A program made the position numbers and the translations under genes. From positions 1 to 8,815 of the forward strand of contig JASHSO010000565.1 of assembly GCA_030038715.1 (NCBI GenBank): a stretch of 8,815 nt of DNA. Reading direction: 5' to 3'. This stretch comes from Streptosporangiaceae bacterium. GTDB lineage: Bacteria; Actinomycetota; Actinomycetes; Streptosporangiales; Streptosporangiaceae. This document shows, one piece after another, positions 6,878 to 8,815 of the stretch; within the stretch, counting starts at the first letter, position 1; every line of letters begins with the position of its first letter. Under the pieces are notes generated by a model. It did not search any database. It was not told where the DNA came from and saw only the letters and a list, made by a program, of their open reading frames with translations.

Positions 6878-7256
6878 CGGCTACTCATGCACTGAGATCG
6901 CGGCGCAGGAGCGGGCGGTCGGGCTTGCGACGGGCCGCAACGTGGAAGCCGTGGCGAGCGAAGGTAGCAGCCACGGCCGCCTGGGCAACGTCGCTACCGG
7001 CGGCTCGTCGTCCTGCTCGACTGGGCAGCCCACCACTCTGCCGCGTCCTGCCGGGCAACTGGCTTGCACTCGAACCAGCAGATCAGCACGAGAGATGCAG
7101 CGCCGTGCGTCCTGCCGCTGTGGGACAGCGCGCCGCGACGACTCGGCCCGCCCGCAGTGCCCCCGTTCCGAATCCCTAACCGCCCACGCCGACCGGCCCA
7201 TTCCCTTTTTGTCGCCGTTCGGGGCGGTCATAGATGGTTGTACCTTGTGCCTAGCT
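6878..7256. other. Intergenic stretch without a confident gene
   Basis: About 390 nt lie between the acetyltransferase unit and the propeller gene. No open frame here has convincing protein composition. The best candidate is a 57-codon minus-strand frame (TTG 7058 to TGA 6885) ending in VAQAAVAATFARHGFHVAAR and a basic tail; it lacks a Shine-Dalgarno and I recognise no family. The right end should hold the promoter of the secreted protein. TACCTT (7241-7246) is a possible -10, with TTCGGG 17 nt upstream as a poor -35. TTGTCG (7209-7214) with TAGATG (7231-7236) is an alternative. Confidence 0.5.
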
Positions 7257-7267
7257 GGGAGGCCACT

Positions 7268-8431
7268 ATGCGCGCAGGTTTTGCCGTCAGGACGCTCGCT
7301 GCGGCCGGTGCGGCGGCAGTCCTGTCGGCTGGGGCAGTGGTGCCTGCCGCTGGCGCCACGTCGCCGTCGTGGCAAGTTGTGCAGAACATCGGCACGGCTA
7401 GCGCGCCGTGGACCTCCAGCTTCTACGTCTCAAGTCCCGGCAGTGCCTGGTCGACCTGGACCGCGCAGTCGGACGGTTCGGTCACCGCCGAGATCGTGGA
7501 GCGCTGGACCGGCACAACCTGGACTCAGGTGCAGGTGCCGGCTTCGCTGACAAAGCAGGCGGCAGCAAGCGTGGCCCTCGGGGCGAGTTCGGCCAAGAAC
7601 GCGTGGCTCATCGACCCGCCCGCTACCAACTCAACCTTTACCCGGGTGCTCCGCTGGAATGGCACTAAGTGGGTCCTATGGGCAATTCCGGTCTGGGCGC
7701 TGGTGTGGAACGAGTCCGACATCTATCGCATTACTCCCGTCTTCTTCAGCTCGAGCAACGTGTGGCTCTTCAGCCTGGGACCGGGCCGCCACCCCAGCCC
7801 AACCGAGCCCGGCCCGTACGTTTCCCACTACAACGGCCGCAAGTGGAGCATGGTGCCGCTACCGGGGATACCTAACCAGGTGAGCGCCGTCTCGCCGAAC
7901 GACATCTGGGCGTTTGGAGTGGCGGGACACGTCACGAGCAAGAATTCGGCCTACGCCCTGATGCACTGGAACGGCCACCGATGGCTCACCGTGCAAGTCC
8001 CGAAGGCACAACTACCGGGCCAGACCTATCTGCAGAACCCGGTCGCATTGGGACCGAACAATGTCTGGGTCGACGTGGATAACAGCTCGGGCGAGCCCTA
8101 CGTGAAGACGCTGTACCTGCTGCACTGGAATGGCCGATCCTGGAGTCACGTGTCGATTCCAGCACAGATCAGCCATGTCGATTCAATGACTCAGGATGGT
8201 CACGGCGGGCTGTGGCTAGCCGCGAATGGCCCGCCGCCCGCGAACACCTGCTACTTCGCTCACCTGAGCGACGGCCGCTGGACAACGGCCGCGATGCCGC
8301 CCGACCCCGGATACACGGCCGGTGACCTGACCGGGATCACCTGGATCCCGGGAACGCTCTCGGTGTGGGCCACCGGTGGGTACTCGGCGTCAGGCAATTA
8401 CGCGGGCGCGATACTCAAATACGGTCCCTGA
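7268..8431 (+). CDS. Secreted seven-bladed beta-propeller-like protein
   Basis: A 387-residue exported protein with no named function. ATG 7268 has GGGAGG at 7257-7262, 5 nt upstream, and yields a classic signal peptide: MRAGFAVR, a hydrophobic core (about 9-25), and PAAGA with likely cleavage after Ala30. The frame is open upstream to 7064 but that part is not protein-like. The mature protein is a run of about 50-residue repeats, each with a small-x-VW strand (Trp61, 113, 166, 214, 267, 316, 367) and then a strand of the form HWNGxxWxxVxxP (77-91, 127-141, 185-199, 231-245, 284-298, 330-344). There are seven VW strands but six complete second motifs. The seventh appears split between the C-terminal AILKYGP and the N-terminal SPSWQVVQN, the usual way a propeller ring is closed. 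There is a single Cys (328) and no catalytic motif. Binding or scaffolding outside the cell is an inference. Confidence 0.9.
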   Translation: MRAGFAVRTLAAAGAAAVLSAGAVVPAAGATSPSWQVVQNIGTASAPWTSSFYVSSPGSAWSTWTAQSDGSVTAEIVERWTGTTWTQVQVPASLTKQAAASVALGASSAKNAWLIDPPATNSTFTRVLRWNGTKWVLWAIPVWALVWNESDIYRITPVFFSSSNVWLFSLGPGRHPSPTEPGPYVSHYNGRKWSMVPLPGIPNQVSAVSPNDIWAFGVAGHVTSKNSAYALMHWNGHRWLTVQVPKAQLPGQTYLQNPVALGPNNVWVDVDNSSGEPYVKTLYLLHWNGRSWSHVSIPAQISHVDSMTQDGHGGLWLAANGPPPANTCYFAHLSDGRWTTAAMPPDPGYTAGDLTGITWIPGTLSVWATGGYSASGNYAGAILKYGP

Positions 8432-8460
8432 GGACGGGTCGCTAGCTCCTGCGCCGTCCT
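8431..8460 (+). terminator. Hairpin overlapping the stop codon of the propeller gene
   Basis: AGGACGG (8431-8437) pairs perfectly with CCGTCCT (8454-8460) around a 16-nt loop that contains GCTAGC. The stem begins at the last base of the stop codon. No U-tract follows. The position suggests a transcription terminator or mRNA 3'-end structure; the long loop and missing Us limit confidence. A weaker stem CACGA/TCGTG (8469-8484) follows at once. Confidence 0.45.
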
Positions 8461-8732
8461 GAGTTGGCCACGATCCTGGTCGTGATTGAGGTGGAGCGCT
8501 GACCTGCAGGTTCTCGTTTTGAGGTGAGCCGATTCGCGCGTAATCCTCAGGTAGAACGGCCCCATGACCCGACTCTTATCACGATCATGAATCTTCGCTA
8601 GGCGCAAGGCGCTGACGTGCGAGTTTGCGCTCCTGGGCCGCGAGACCTGCGCACTAGCGGGGAGGCGAACTCCACCGTAGGGGACAGCAGAGACGCCGTC
8701 AGCGTGACCGCCGTGCGGCCGTGCAGACCTGC
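8461..8732. other. Noncoding stretch with a local drop in GC
   Basis: No supported gene lies here. By hand count 46 of 90 bases in 8511-8600 are G or C (about 51%), well below the coding regions around it. The stretch holds a CACGA/TCGTG stem (8469-8484), the palindrome at 8502-8511 and a GCGCAA/TTGCGC stem (8602-8607 with 8625-8630). A 69-codon minus-strand frame crosses 8398-8607, but it overlaps the 3' end of the propeller gene and has no recognisable domain. The stretch could be an extragenic element or decayed insertion-sequence DNA; I see no transposase or paired terminal inverted repeats. Confidence 0.45.
8502..8511. repeat. 10-bp perfect palindrome
   Basis: ACCTGCAGGT is a perfect inverted repeat with no spacer, 71 nt after the propeller stop codon and at the edge of the low-GC stretch. 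It could be a protein-binding site or chance; nothing downstream on the plus strand would be controlled by it within the window. Confidence 0.4.
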
Positions 8733-8815
8733 TTACTGGTCTCGCATCAGGTCGGGCACCAGGTCGCGCACTAGGGTCAGGGCCGGCGCCAGTCTTCTCG
8801 CAGCAGCACGCACAC
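8733..8815 (-). CDS. C-terminal end of a gene running off the right edge
   Basis: On the minus strand the frame is open from the right edge to TAA 8733. It encodes VRAAARRLAPALTLVRDLV followed by PDLMRDQ, an amphipathic helix-like protein C-terminus. Third codon positions are mostly G or C, as expected for a real actinobacterial gene. The competing minus-strand frame is rich in Arg, Pro and Ser and reads as a shadow. Only 26 residues are visible, too few to name a family. Confidence 0.45.
   Translation of the reverse strand, partial: VRAAARRLAPALTLVRDLVPDLMRDQ

Noticed and set aside
7061..7076. A minus-strand GGTTCGAGT-like sequence resembling a tRNA T-arm
   Set aside because: The flanking bases do not form a T-stem, and no acceptor, D or anticodon arm can be folded around it.
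7064..7267. Upstream extension of the propeller frame to 7064
   Set aside because: The extra residues are not protein-like and would bury the signal peptide; ATG 7268 has its own GGGAGG site.
6855..7550. A 231-codon plus-strand open frame entering the propeller gene
   Set aside because: Arg/Ser/Pro-rich composition, no Shine-Dalgarno and no domain; it overlaps the well-supported signal peptide and propeller repeats in another frame.
8398..8607. A 69-codon minus-strand open frame
   Set aside because: It overlaps the 3' end of the propeller gene, has no recognisable domain and no ribosome site, and lies in hairpin-rich low-GC DNA.

Overview
The window looks like chromosomal DNA from a high-GC actinobacterium. 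Coding regions are strongly GC-rich, GTG starts are used, and every gene whose family I recognise has the form typical of Actinobacteria: a DUF1622 membrane protein, an oligopeptidase B, a PYROXD2-like FAD oxidoreductase and a short GNAT acetyltransferase. I cannot assign a genus. There are no rRNA, tRNA or CRISPR features and no intact mobile element.

Layout, left to right. Positions 2-682 (+) hold the 3' part of a winged-helix protein cut by the left edge. Positions 775-1113 (+) encode a small three-helix DUF1622 membrane protein. It converges, across a GC-rich hairpin, on a two-gene minus-strand unit at 5017-1180. That unit carries a phytoene-desaturase-like flavoprotein (3332-5017) whose end overlaps by 20 nt the start of an oligopeptidase B (1180-3351) with a complete Ser/Asp/His triad. 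A 235-nt divergent intergenic region with a strong hairpin precedes a single-pass membrane protein (5253-5726, +) with an excellent Shine-Dalgarno. Next come a class I SAM methyltransferase (5755-6354) and a GNAT acetyltransferase (6404-6811), both on the minus strand, which probably form a GNAT-methyltransferase pair. A gap of about 390 nt precedes a secreted seven-bladed beta-propeller-like protein (7268-8431, +), followed by a hairpin over its stop codon. The last part is about 300 nt of noncoding DNA with a local drop in GC, then the last codons of a minus-strand gene that runs off the right edge.

Functionally this is a set of ordinary housekeeping or accessory genes rather than one pathway. 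The only likely co-expressed pairs are oxidoreductase-oligopeptidase and GNAT-methyltransferase. I found no convincing undescribed multi-gene system. The most rewarding points are the propeller protein, whose last blade appears to be closed by its own N-terminus; the out-of-phase gene overlap with an arginine-rich tail; the exact 21-nt duplication at the peptidase N-terminus; and the low-GC stretch near the right edge.
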